From a virus: DNA of 32,044 bases. The notes under the pieces were generated by a model. It did no database searches. It was not told where the DNA came from and worked only from the letters and a program-made list of their open reading frames with translations. Of the stretch, positions 15,287 to 23,018 are shown piece after piece. The stretch lies in the IMG/VR virus record IMGVR_UViG_3300032224_001167, positions 1 to 32,044 of that record. One strand, written 5' to 3'. The translations under genes and the position numbers were made by a program. Position 1 is the first letter of the stretch. Every line of letters begins with the position of its first letter.

Positions 15287-16357
15287 ATGTCAAATCTATT
15301 GAAAGAAGCTATTGCTGACGCTAAGGCTGTACGTGCTACAGCACTCGCAAATGCAAAAGCAGCGTTGGAAGAAGCATTCCAACCAAAACTAGAAGCTATG
15401 TTAGCTGAAAAACTAAAAAACGAAATCGCAGATTTAAGTTCTTCTGAAATTGCAAATCCAGATCCAACTGGTGCAAAGTCTGATATTTCTAAAGACTTTG
15501 GAGAACATCCATTAAGAATGAACAGATTCCCAGAAACACCTGTATCAGTTGATGAAGGTGATATGGAAATTACAGATGAAGAATTGAATGAAATTCTTGC
15601 TGAATTAGAAGGTGAATTGGATGAAGCAGGTCAAGTTGACCCAAATTCTCCAGTTGCACCAGCTCCTGCTCCAGTTGATCCAACCGCAGTTGCACCTGCT
15701 CCTGTAGCACCAACACCAGTTGATCCAACCGCAGTTGCACCTGCTCCTGCTCCAGTTGATCCAACCGCAGTTGCACCTGCTCCTGTAGCACCAACACCAG
15801 TTGCCGAAGAAACTGAAGGAGATGAAGTAGTTGATTTACAAGAACTTCTTGATTCTTTGAATGAAGAAGAAACCGAAAGTGAAGAAGAAGAAATCACCGA
15901 AGGTGAAGAAAAAGAAGAAGAAGAAGAAAAAGTTGATGAAAAGATTGAAGATGAAAAAGTTGACGAATCTCTTCAAACCGAATTGAACGAAGCTATGTCT
16001 ACTGTTCAATATCTACGTGATCAACTTAACGAAGTTAATTTGTTGAATGCTAAATTGCTATATACAAATAAACTATTTAACAGCTTTAACCTCGACCAAA
16101 AGCAAAAACTTAAGGTTGTGGAAACGTTCGACTTGGCTAAGTCCATCCGTGAAGTCAAGTTGAGTTATACTATTTTGTCCGAATCATATAGTTTAGGTGG
16201 ATCAGTTGTCAAGAAAACCAATACAACTGCAAAAACAATCACCGAAGGTTTGGCAAGTAAACCAGTTGCATCAACAGCTCCTGCAAAGGAATTGATTGTA
16301 GAAAACAGCAACGTGATGGCTTCAAGATTCCAAAAGCTCGCCGGAATTAAGAAGTAA
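15287..16357 (+). CDS. Prohead core scaffold protein (gp22-like)
   Basis: 356 residues. It forms the core around which the capsid shell assembles and is then degraded by the prohead protease. The N-terminus is Ala/Lys-rich and helical, starting MSNLLKE|AIADAKA, a likely cut site at 7/8. Other [L/I]xE sites include LDE|AG and LNE|AM. A Pro/Ala/Val low-complexity segment (about 120-170) is built from PVDPTAVAPAP units, then comes a very acidic stretch (about 175-230). The C-terminal part, LLYTNKLFNSFNLDQKQKLKVVETFDLAKSIREVKLSYTIL, is the conserved region of T4-type scaffolds. It sits directly before the capsid gene as in T4. The acidic and repeat regions make it longer than T4 gp22 (269). Confidence 0.88.
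   Translation: MSNLLKEAIADAKAVRATALANAKAALEEAFQPKLEAMLAEKLKNEIADLSSSEIANPDPTGAKSDISKDFGEHPLRMNRFPETPVSVDEGDMEITDEELNEILAELEGELDEAGQVDPNSPVAPAPAPVDPTAVAPAPVAPTPVDPTAVAPAPAPVDPTAVAPAPVAPTPVAEETEGDEVVDLQELLDSLNEEETESEEEEITEGEEKEEEEEKVDEKIEDEKVDESLQTELNEAMSTVQYLRDQLNEVNLLNAKLLYTNKLFNSFNLDQKQKLKVVETFDLAKSIREVKLSYTILSESYSLGGSVVKKTNTTAKTITEGLASKPVASTAPAKELIVENSNVMASRFQKLAGIKK
15671..15803 (+). repeat. In-frame tandem repeat in the scaffold gene
   Basis: A 52-base segment at 15671-15722 recurs exactly at 15752-15803 (offset 81 bases, 27 codons). The core also appears at 15716, giving three copies of the PVDPTAVAPAP unit. All spacings are multiples of three, so gain or loss keeps the frame. Confidence 0.9.
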
Positions 16358-16396
16358 AAGTTAAATTAAGGTGAGTAAAAACTAACTATAAAAAAT

Positions 16397-18076
16397 ATGA
16401 GTGATATTAAATCATTATTGACAAACAATATGAATCCACAGGCTAAGTTGATGACTGAAACCCGTGGATTGCAAAGCAAATGGGACAAGACTGGTCTTCT
16501 TGAAGGACTAGAAGGTGTTGATAAGGCACATATGTCCATCTTGCTTGAAAACCAAGCACAACAATTGTTGAACGAAGCTACCGCTACTGGTACTTCTGCA
16601 AACAGTGAACAATGGGCTGGCGTAGCTCTCCCACTAGTTCGTCGTGTATTCGCTGAAATCTCCGCTAAGGAATTCGTTTCAGTACAACCAATGAACCTAC
16701 CATCTGGTCTTATTTTCTATCTAGACTTCAAGTATGGTACTACCCGTGGTGGTCTTCCTGGCCAAAACGGTTACAATGGTCAATCATTGTTCGGTGGTAA
16801 CGGATTAAAGCTCGGTTCTACCGATGCAGCAGTAAACGGTCTATACGGTGTAGGTCGTTATGCATATACTGAAAACTTCACTTCTTCAGTATTGTCATTT
16901 ACTACAGGTTCAGTAAGCTTCAGTGATGTTGACTTGGATTCAACTTATGTTGCTACAGGTTCATACAGAAAACTTACTGTAAACGTCGGCGACAATACCA
17001 GCAACAGAATTGATTTGAATGCGGTAAGAAGCTTTGCTTTGAGCGGTTCATCAATTGATCCAACCCTACAAATCAATGAATTAACCAAGGTATATAACAC
17101 TGGTTCATTGGCATCTCCATATTACAGAATTCAATTCATTGTAACTGGTTCACAAGCACCAACTCCAGGTACTGCTACCTTGACATATACAGTACAACCT
17201 ACTGATAGTACCCGTGGTGACTTCGAAGATACAAATCCATTCAAAGGAACTGCAGGAGGTACTTCTGGTATTAACCAAGGTACTGATATCAACATTCCAG
17301 AAGTTAACTTGGAACTTAAGAGCGAACCTATCGTTGCTAAGACTCGTAAGTTAAAGGCAGTCTGGACCCCAGAATTGGCTCAAGACTTGAATGCTTACCA
17401 CAGCATTGATGCAGAAGCAGAATTGACTGCTCTCTTGAGTGAATACGTATCAATGGAAATTGATCTTGAAATTATGGACATGTTGATTAATGCAGCTCCT
17501 GCATTGACAACCGAAGCATGGTCCGCCGTAATTGGTAGAGATATCATTAAGGGTGCAAATGATGCAAATGGTATCCCAACATTTACCGTAAACAACGATT
17601 CAACCAATCGTACCGCTTACGTAAAGAGCACTTGGTTCCAAACTCTTGGAAACAAGATTCAAAAAGTATCCAACAGAATTCAACAATTGACTCTACGTGG
17701 TGGTGCAAACTTCCTAGTAGTTGGACCAGACGTAGCAACCATCTTGGAATCAATCCCAGGATATGTTGTTAACACTGACGGTGATTCTGCTAAGTTCGCA
17801 ATGGGTGTAAGTCGTGTTGGTAGCTTCGCAAGTCGCTTCCAAGTCTATAAGAACCCATATATGCAAGAAAACACCATCTTGATGGGCTTCCGTGGAAATA
17901 ACTTCCTAGAAACAGGTGCTGTATATTCCCCATACATCCCACTAGTACAAACTCCATTGGTATACGATCCAGTCAACTTCACACCACGTAGAGGTGTATT
18001 GACTCGTTATGCTAAGAAAGTAGTGCGCCCCGAATTCTACGGCAAGATATATGTTTCCGACTTAGATCAAATCTAA
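16397..18076 (+). CDS. Major capsid protein (gp23-like)
   Basis: 559 residues; T4 gp23 has 521. It forms the hexamers of the shell. The match to T4 gp23 is plain: a cleavable N-terminus ending LLNE|ATATG at 60/61 (T4 cuts at 65 after LTE), then VRRVFAEISAKEFVSVQPMNLPSGLIFYLDFKYG, SRQ-region counterpart VAKTRKLKAVWTPELAQDLNAYHSIDAEAEL, SMEIDLEIMDMLINAA, FLVVGPDVATILESIPGY, and the C-terminal FTPRRGVLTRYAKK. A Gly/Ser/Thr-rich insert near 155-270 may be a surface domain. Codons end in C or G far more often than in neighbouring genes (many AAC, TTC, ATC, ACC, AAG), as expected for the most highly expressed gene. It is co-transcribed with the scaffold (39-base gap, no promoter box) and ends at a strong terminator. 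Confidence 0.96.
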   Translation: MSDIKSLLTNNMNPQAKLMTETRGLQSKWDKTGLLEGLEGVDKAHMSILLENQAQQLLNEATATGTSANSEQWAGVALPLVRRVFAEISAKEFVSVQPMNLPSGLIFYLDFKYGTTRGGLPGQNGYNGQSLFGGNGLKLGSTDAAVNGLYGVGRYAYTENFTSSVLSFTTGSVSFSDVDLDSTYVATGSYRKLTVNVGDNTSNRIDLNAVRSFALSGSSIDPTLQINELTKVYNTGSLASPYYRIQFIVTGSQAPTPGTATLTYTVQPTDSTRGDFEDTNPFKGTAGGTSGINQGTDINIPEVNLELKSEPIVAKTRKLKAVWTPELAQDLNAYHSIDAEAELTALLSEYVSMEIDLEIMDMLINAAPALTTEAWSAVIGRDIIKGANDANGIPTFTVNNDSTNRTAYVKSTWFQTLGNKIQKVSNRIQQLTLRGGANFLVVGPDVATILESIPGYVVNTDGDSAKFAMGVSRVGSFASRFQVYKNPYMQENTILMGFRGNNFLETGAVYSPYIPLVQTPLVYDPVNFTPRRGVLTRYAKKVVRPEFYGKIYVSDLDQI

Positions 18077-18101
18077 TTCATATTAACATAGTTTAATCAA
18101 T

Positions 18102-18131
18102 AACCCTCACAGTAAAATGTGAGGGTTTTTT
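18102..18131 (+). terminator. Rho-independent terminator after the major capsid gene
   Basis: Stem AACCCTCACA (18102-18111) pairs with TGTGAGGGTT (18118-18127) around loop GTAAAA, overlapping a T run to 18131. Confidence 0.9.
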
Positions 18132-18156
18132 ATTGCGTTTTTATTAAAATTCAAGA

Positions 18157-18164
18157 TATTTATG
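18157..18164 (+). promoter_or_regulatory. Late-promoter-like box TATTTATG
   Basis: One-base variant of the octamer, 7 bases before the endonuclease ATG at 18172 and just past the capsid terminator. Confidence 0.4.
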
Positions 18165-18171
18165 GTAAGGT

Positions 18172-18921
18172 ATGAAAATAGGTATTTACAAAATTACAAA
18201 TTTAAAAAACGGAAAATTTTACATCGGTTCATCAAAAGATATAGACAGAAGATGGTGGGAACATATAAATGAATTAAATAAAAATATTCACATAAATAAA
18301 AAATTACAAAATTCATGGAATTTTTACGGCAAAGATAATTTTAAATTTGAAGTAATTGAAGAATTAAATGATGAACAAATATTATTGGAAAGAGAACAGT
18401 ATTATTTAGATACATTTCAACCTTATAGAAACAATATTGGTTATAATATTGCATTAAGTTCTTCAGGAGGAGATAATTTTACACATAATCCAAATAAAGA
18501 AACTATAAGACAACAATTATCTGAAATGTATTCGGGAGAAAATAATCCTATGTTTGGAAAAAAACATAATAATGATAGTATTATAATTCAAAAACAAAAA
18601 GCATTAGGTAGATTTACTTTAAATTGGTTTGTTGAAAAATATGGAATTGAAATTGGAACTATAAAATATGAAGAGAGAAGAAATAATTTATCTTCAAGAA
18701 AAATAAATTACTCTTATGATAATAATAAAACAGGTAAAAAACAAGGTCCAATGAATGAAAACAGAAAAACAAACATATCCGTTTCAAAAAATAATATTAA
18801 AAAAATAAAACATGAATTATATCAAGACATATTATCCAATCAATATACAATTAAAGAACTTTCAATTAAATATAATTTGAGTGGAACTACTATAAAATAT
18901 CACAAACGAAAGATAAAATAG
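18172..18921 (+). CDS. GIY-YIG homing endonuclease with NUMOD3 and a C-terminal helix-turn-helix
   Basis: 249 residues. GIYKITN begins at residue 4, FYIGSS follows about 13 residues later, DRRWWEHINEL carries the conserved Arg, and LEREQYYLDTF the catalytic-type Glu. A NUMOD3-like module (ENNPMFGKKHNND, about 122-134) and a C-terminal HTH-like segment (QYTIKELSIKYNLSGTTIKYHKRKIK) would read DNA. It lies between the capsid terminator and the operon starting at 18939, with only 17 bases before that start. A weak GGTAAGG stretch precedes the ATG. Codon use is strongly A/T-ending, in sharp contrast with the capsid gene beside it. The family call is secure. Confidence 0.92.
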   Translation: MKIGIYKITNLKNGKFYIGSSKDIDRRWWEHINELNKNIHINKKLQNSWNFYGKDNFKFEVIEELNDEQILLEREQYYLDTFQPYRNNIGYNIALSSSGGDNFTHNPNKETIRQQLSEMYSGENNPMFGKKHNNDSIIIQKQKALGRFTLNWFVEKYGIEIGTIKYEERRNNLSSRKINYSYDNNKTGKKQGPMNENRKTNISVSKNNIKKIKHELYQDILSNQYTIKELSIKYNLSGTTIKYHKRKIK

Positions 18922-18926
18922 TAGTA

Positions 18927-18934
18927 TATTTATA
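18927..18934 (+). promoter_or_regulatory. Late-promoter-like box TATTTATA
   Basis: Exact octamer 4 bases before the ATG at 18939. It probably drives the six-gene unit through 22207, whose genes are separated by only 1-12 bases. Confidence 0.5.
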
Positions 18935-18938
18935 TAGT

Positions 18939-19550
18939 ATGATAAATTTAAGTGATATAGTGGATGAAATTTTAGAAAAAAATGCACCAATGAAATTGGT
19001 TCAAGATACCGTAATTAGTTCCAATTTAAAGTATCACTTAGACAATAAATTAACATTGGAAGAAAATATCTTTAGAATTTATAGTGAAGGATATTTTAAA
19101 CTAGTAAATGAAGTTCGTGGTTTATACAATGATGACGCAATTGAATTAAATGATGATGATGTAGATATTATAGAAAGTGATTTAGGACTTAAAGCAATTT
19201 ATGAAGGTATAGAAGTTTATTTAGATGCGCCAATTGAATTGGATGAAGATGAATACATTAATGAAGTCAAACACAGAGGCAGAACTGTACATCTTAATAG
19301 ACCATTTAGAACTCCAGGAGGACCAAAGAAATTTGCAGTATATGTTAGAGGTAAAAACGGTAATATAAAGAAAGTAACATTTGGCGATCCTAAAATGAGA
19401 ATTAGAGCTAGCAGTAAAGCTCGTAGAAAGAGTTTTAGAGCAAGACACAAATGTAGTCAGAAGAAAGACCGTACAACTGCAGGTTATTGGAGTTGTAGAA
19501 GTCATAGGATCAAATCTTTAGGCACTAAGAGCAAAGGCAAATATTGGTAA
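18939..19550 (+). CDS. Conserved T4-type late protein with acidic N-terminus and basic C-terminus
   Basis: 203 residues in two parts. Residues 1-107 are acidic and helical (MINLSDIVDEILEKNAP, ELNDDDVDIIESDLG). From about 108 the chain is strongly basic: EVKHRGRTVHLNRPFRTPGGPKKFAVYVRG, then VTFGDPKMRIR, RRKSFRARHKCSQKKDRTTAGYWSCRSHR. This C-terminal domain, with two Cys and many Arg/Lys, looks like a conserved module I recall from other T4-like phages without an assigned function. Nucleic-acid binding is plausible from charge. The MINL start resembles the MIKL leaders elsewhere here, but the nearest [L/I]xE is followed by Lys. First gene of an operon; the mini-cupin follows after 3 bases. Confidence 0.65.
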   Translation: MINLSDIVDEILEKNAPMKLVQDTVISSNLKYHLDNKLTLEENIFRIYSEGYFKLVNEVRGLYNDDAIELNDDDVDIIESDLGLKAIYEGIEVYLDAPIELDEDEYINEVKHRGRTVHLNRPFRTPGGPKKFAVYVRGKNGNIKKVTFGDPKMRIRASSKARRKSFRARHKCSQKKDRTTAGYWSCRSHRIKSLGTKSKGKYW

Positions 19551-19553
19551 TAT

Positions 19554-19817
19554 ATGGAATTTCCTTTCAAAGAAACACATTTACAAGATAATTTGTATCT
19601 AAGAGAATTCGAAGAAAGTGTAGATACAGATGATTTGGAATGGCATAGAGATAGAGAAGATAGAATTGTAGAAATAATTGGTACAACCGATTGGCAATTA
19701 CAAATGGATAATGAATTGCCAAAAACTATGTCCGGCAAAATTTTTATACCAAAAGAAGTTTGGCATAGAGTTATAAAAGGAACAAATGAATTAAAAGTTA
19801 AAATAACAAAATTATAA
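19554..19817 (+). CDS. Mini-cupin-like protein
   Basis: 87 residues. LEWHRDREDRIVEIIG (29-44), WQLQMDNELP, and IFIPKEVWHRVIKG (63-76) follow a small cupin barrel: an early His (His31) with nearby acidic residues and a late His (His71) after the FIPKEVWH turn. Small cupin-like proteins of this type occur in T4-like phage genomes. Metal binding or an enzymatic role is possible but not shown. It is tightly packed in the operon, 3 bases after its upstream neighbour and 4 before the next. Confidence 0.6.
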   Translation: MEFPFKETHLQDNLYLREFEESVDTDDLEWHRDREDRIVEIIGTTDWQLQMDNELPKTMSGKIFIPKEVWHRVIKGTNELKVKITKL

Positions 19818-19821
19818 TTTT

Positions 19822-20508
19822 ATGGGATGTCAAGCAGGTCCAGCAGCGAATAATGGAGACGATTTAAAATTAAGGGTAAAATCTACTTCAAATGGGGTAG
19901 GTAATAATGGTTATGTAGGTATACGATTAGGCGGAGTTAATAATCCAGCTACAAAAGTATGGGCAGATATTAAAAATGATGCTAACTCTGCTTGGTTTTG
20001 TGTATTTACAGTATTTAGAGGAACCAGTCCATATATAAGTTCATCGGTTTCTGCAACAGCAGGTTCATTGCCAACTGAAAATGATACTGCAATGAATAAA
20101 TTTTCTGACGCAGATATTCGTTCATTTTTAAATTCAGGCACAAAAGAAACAAGAACTCAATGGTGGCATATATCTGAAGCAGATGGTAGTGTATGGGCAT
20201 CAGGATCTTTAAGTAATACGGATACAATGTATAATTTGTTTTTAGATCCACAATATTGGTCAAGTGATAATTTTACATATTCAAATGGTTATTTTAAAAG
20301 AAAATATGCAAACGACTCAAGTTATCCCGCAACTTGGATTACCAGTTCAACTGGAGGATGTAGTAGTTATGTAGGTGGTTGGAGCAATTATTATGAACAA
20401 AGTTGTGTAAGAAGTTGGTTTGCTGGTTGTGAAGGTGGACCTGCTTTAAATCACTGTTGTGCGTGTCCTGTAGATAGAGCAAATAAACTTATAGTTTGGG
20501 CTAAATAA
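19822..20508 (+). CDS. Cys-rich putative virion or adhesin protein
   Basis: 228 residues, not recognised. The body is beta-type, Gly/Ser/Asn/Trp-rich and looks like an exposed domain (YVGIRLGGVNNPATKVWADI, WWHISEADGSVWASGSL). There are 8 Cys, six in the last 52 residues (GGCSS, QSCVRSW, AGCEGG, NHCCACP). No signal peptide, no membrane segment. Its place in an operon with two LamG proteins suggests a surface decoration or receptor-binding protein, with the Cys cluster for metal binding or disulfides after lysis. That role is inference. Confidence 0.55.
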   Translation: MGCQAGPAANNGDDLKLRVKSTSNGVGNNGYVGIRLGGVNNPATKVWADIKNDANSAWFCVFTVFRGTSPYISSSVSATAGSLPTENDTAMNKFSDADIRSFLNSGTKETRTQWWHISEADGSVWASGSLSNTDTMYNLFLDPQYWSSDNFTYSNGYFKRKYANDSSYPATWITSSTGGCSSYVGGWSNYYEQSCVRSWFAGCEGGPALNHCCACPVDRANKLIVWAK

Positions 20509-20509
20509 T

Positions 20510-20728
20510 ATGTTTACTGAATTAATAATGATACGTGACCGAGACAATTTTTGGAGAGATGTTATGCATAGAAATTGGGATTGGCCACAATCTAATATAG
20601 ATACTCAAGTTGCAATTGATTATATAATAAACAATTATCCATCTGGAAGTATTACTGTTAATGAAAATAATACTGAATTATTTCTCACTACACAAGTGGA
20701 AATGCCATGTGCAAATTGTCCTCAATAA
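20510..20728 (+). CDS. Small protein ending in CxxC, unknown
   Basis: 72 residues, starting 1 base after the Cys-rich gene's stop. The middle is a helix (NIDTQVAIDYIINNYP), then a beta hairpin (GSITVNENNTELFLTTQVE), and the C-terminus is PCANCPQ. The tight coupling with a Cys-rich protein suggests the two act together, but there is no direct evidence. An internal ATG at 20528 (MIRDRDNFW) is an alternative start. Confidence 0.5.
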   Translation: MFTELIMIRDRDNFWRDVMHRNWDWPQSNIDTQVAIDYIINNYPSGSITVNENNTELFLTTQVEMPCANCPQ

Positions 20729-20740
20729 TATATATAATAT

Positions 20741-21433
20741 ATGGGAGTAAGATATTCACCAGCAATAGTTACATCAGGATTAGTACTATCTTTAGATGCG
20801 GCAAATAGAAAAAGTTATCCTGGCACAGGAACTACTTGGTCCAATTTAAGTGGTAATAATATAAATTTTACAACGTTTAATAGTCCAACTTTTAACAATA
20901 ACAATTGTGGGTATTTTACGTGGAACGGATCGAGCACATATGCAACTGCGCCTGAAAGTAGTTTGTTTAATACCGAAACATTTACAATTGAATGTTGGGC
21001 GAGAACATCAAATTTAAATCAAAATGGATTTTTATTTGAAAAAGGAAATGTAAATACACAATATGCTTTATTTTTTGAACAAAATAATAATTTAAAACTT
21101 AGAACAAATACGGTTACTTCTGGAATAGCCGATTTAAGTATAAATACTTCTACTTATTTAACATCGAATGTTTGGTTTCTTGTAACTGCAAGTTATAATT
21201 ATGGAATCAAACGAATATATTTTAATGGGTCTTATGTTTCTACTCAAACAGTTTCTGGAGGATTTACTACTAATGCAAATGGTATGTCTATCGGAGTTTA
21301 TGGTGGATATAACGGATCTAGAGGATATTATTATTCTGGAGACATCTCTAATTTAAAATTTTATAATAGAGTATTAACCGATGATGAAATTTTACAAAAT
21401 TATAGAGCAACAAAAAATAGATTTGGATTATAA
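20741..21433 (+). CDS. LamG/concanavalin A-like lectin-fold protein 1
   Basis: 230 residues. It starts GVRYSPAIVTSGLVLSLDAANRKSYPGTGTTWSNLSGN, then has the LamG core: FTIECWART, GFLFEKGN, WFLVTASYNYGIKRIYFNGSYV, and GDISNLKFYNRVLTDDEILQNY. These are the standard blocks of phage-encoded LamG/laminin-G-3 domains, used to bind glycans or decorate the particle. It is paralogous to the next gene over its whole length, including the C-terminal RFGL. Both lie in the operon downstream of the capsid genes. Capsid or neck decoration, or a fibre-tip lectin, fits best. Confidence 0.85.
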   Translation: MGVRYSPAIVTSGLVLSLDAANRKSYPGTGTTWSNLSGNNINFTTFNSPTFNNNNCGYFTWNGSSTYATAPESSLFNTETFTIECWARTSNLNQNGFLFEKGNVNTQYALFFEQNNNLKLRTNTVTSGIADLSINTSTYLTSNVWFLVTASYNYGIKRIYFNGSYVSTQTVSGGFTTNANGMSIGVYGGYNGSRGYYYSGDISNLKFYNRVLTDDEILQNYRATKNRFGL

Positions 21434-21436
21434 TAT

Positions 21437-22207
21437 ATGGGATTAACACATTCACCTAAAATAATTACAAACGGATTAGTATTAGCTTTAGATTCAGTTA
21501 ATACAAAAAGCTATACGAGTGGAAGTTCAACGTGGATTGATTTAAGTGGCAATAGTAATAGTTGTATAGTAAGTGGAAATCCTACATATTCAAATGGAGT
21601 TTTTACTTTTAATGCGATAGATCAATTTTTTTATGTAAATACATCAACTGGATTTTTTAACGTTTCAACCAATTCATTTTTCGCAGATAATACTACTTCA
21701 TGGTCTGTATCAGCATGGTTTAAATTTCCTGTATCGCCCCAATCTGTAAGAGATTCAACGGTAAACGCTGGAAACTGTTCTTATGCTATACTAGGAAAAT
21801 CTGGTGGAATAGGCGGAGGAGAAACAATAACATTATTTGTTAGTGCTAATAATAGTACGACTTCCGCCGGTTCTTTATATCCGTATTTATTATGTGTTGG
21901 CATTAGAGGAACAAAAACACAAATATCACCAGGTTCTGTAAACACTAACACTTGGAATAATGTTGTTGTTACTTGGGACGGTAGTGCAGGAAGATCGTAT
22001 TTTAATGGCGCAGATAGAGGGGCTTTAAATATTGGTGCAGTAGCAACTCAAACTGGTACATATTTATGTATAGGTTGTACGGCTAATCAACCTAGTAATC
22101 ATGGATTTGAAGGTAGCATATCTCAAGTTTCTGTTTACAGTAGATCATTAACCATAACTGAAGTGTCTCAAAATTACAATGCAACAAAAGCAAGATTTGG
22201 ATTATAA
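21437..22207 (+). CDS. LamG/concanavalin A-like lectin-fold protein 2
   Basis: 256 residues, starting 3 bases after the first LamG gene. The start GLTHSPKIITNGLVLALDSVNTKSYTSGSSTWIDLSGN aligns with the upstream copy, as do SWSVSAWFKFP, WNNVVVTWDGSAGRSYFNGADRG, GSISQVSVYSRSLTITEVSQNY and the final RFGL. The extra length lies in loops, mainly around PQSVRDSTVNAGNCSYAILGKSGGIGGGE. Tandem duplication and divergence most simply explain the pair, possibly giving two glycan specificities. No terminator-like stem is evident before the next endonuclease. Confidence 0.85.
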   Translation: MGLTHSPKIITNGLVLALDSVNTKSYTSGSSTWIDLSGNSNSCIVSGNPTYSNGVFTFNAIDQFFYVNTSTGFFNVSTNSFFADNTTSWSVSAWFKFPVSPQSVRDSTVNAGNCSYAILGKSGGIGGGETITLFVSANNSTTSAGSLYPYLLCVGIRGTKTQISPGSVNTNTWNNVVVTWDGSAGRSYFNGADRGALNIGAVATQTGTYLCIGCTANQPSNHGFEGSISQVSVYSRSLTITEVSQNYNATKARFGL

Positions 22208-22232
22208 ATCAAATTAAACTTAATTATTTTAA

Positions 22233-22240
22233 TATTTATA
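22233..22240 (+). promoter_or_regulatory. Late-promoter-like box TATTTATA
   Basis: Exact octamer 4 bases before the endonuclease ATG at 22245. The gp13-like gene behind it has no such box, so it probably depends on this one. Confidence 0.5.
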
Positions 22241-22244
22241 AACA

Positions 22245-23018
22245 ATGAGTGCTAATAAATATCTTTATTTAATGGTTAAAACCCATACTGTCACCGGATT
22301 GAAATATCTTTGTAAAAAAGTAACTACCAGTGATTCTAAAGCTATTTCATACTTAGGTTCTGGAACAAGATGGAATAATCATTTAAAAGTCCATGGGAAA
22401 CATATAAATACAGAAATAATTGTTAAGTATGAATTAGATAAAATTGAAGAATTTAGTAAACTATGCATTGAACATAGTAATAAATTTAATATAGTTAAAA
22501 GTAATGATTGGGCAAATTTAATTGAAGAAAATGGATTGATGGGAGCGGTTTGTGGTATAAATAACCAAATGTATAAAAAATCAACTATTGATAAATTAAA
22601 AAAAACAATAAATTCTCCTATACATAAACAAAAAATGATAAAAAATGCTATTGAAATCAATAGTAGACCGGATGTCAGGGAAAAAATACGACAATCTAAA
22701 TTAGGAGACAAAAATCCATCTAAAAGACCAGAAGTAATTCAAAAAATTAAAGATCATTTCAGAAAACCTGAAATTTTAGAATATTATAAAAAAATTAATT
22801 TAGGAGAAAAAAATCCAAACGCTGACTTATCTATTTATTCATTAAAAAACATTAAAACCGGAATTATTTTAATTGGAACAAAACATTATATTAGTAACCA
22901 AAGTGTTATTCTTAACAAACTTAATAATAACGTATCTATTTTAATTCCATCAAATATAACAAATTTCAACAGAAAAAATAGAAAAATTAAAAGTGTAAAA
23001 GGATGGATTAAACTATGA
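22245..23018 (+). CDS. Putative homing endonuclease, divergent GIY-YIG-like with NUMOD-type repeats
   Basis: 257 residues. KYLYLMVKTHTVTGLKYLCKK...SYLGSGTRWNNHLKVHG is a pattern seen in phage mobile nucleases related to the GIY-YIG group, although the canonical GIY and YIG triplets are replaced (YLM, YLC). LGDKNPSKRPEVIQKI and LGEKNPNADLSIYSLKN look like NUMOD3-type modules, and the C-terminal VKGWIKL resembles the ends of other such enzymes. It sits between the LamG and gp13-like genes. Its start ATGAGTGCTAAT echoes the downstream start ATGAGTAATGCTAAT, and its stop overlaps that start by 4 bases (ATGA). The mobile-nuclease call is likely; exact family less so. Confidence 0.7.
   Translation: MSANKYLYLMVKTHTVTGLKYLCKKVTTSDSKAISYLGSGTRWNNHLKVHGKHINTEIIVKYELDKIEEFSKLCIEHSNKFNIVKSNDWANLIEENGLMGAVCGINNQMYKKSTIDKLKKTINSPIHKQKMIKNAIEINSRPDVREKIRQSKLGDKNPSKRPEVIQKIKDHFRKPEILEYYKKINLGEKNPNADLSIYSLKNIKTGIILIGTKHYISNQSVILNKLNNNVSILIPSNITNFNRKNRKIKSVKGWIKL

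Noticed and set aside
15671-15803. Possible CRISPR-like repeat array
   Set aside because: The repeats are in-frame coding units with no unique spacers.
15570-15897. Minus-strand open frames opposite the scaffold repeat
   Set aside because: They are by-products of the Pro/Ala repeat, with repetitive low-complexity translations and no start signals.
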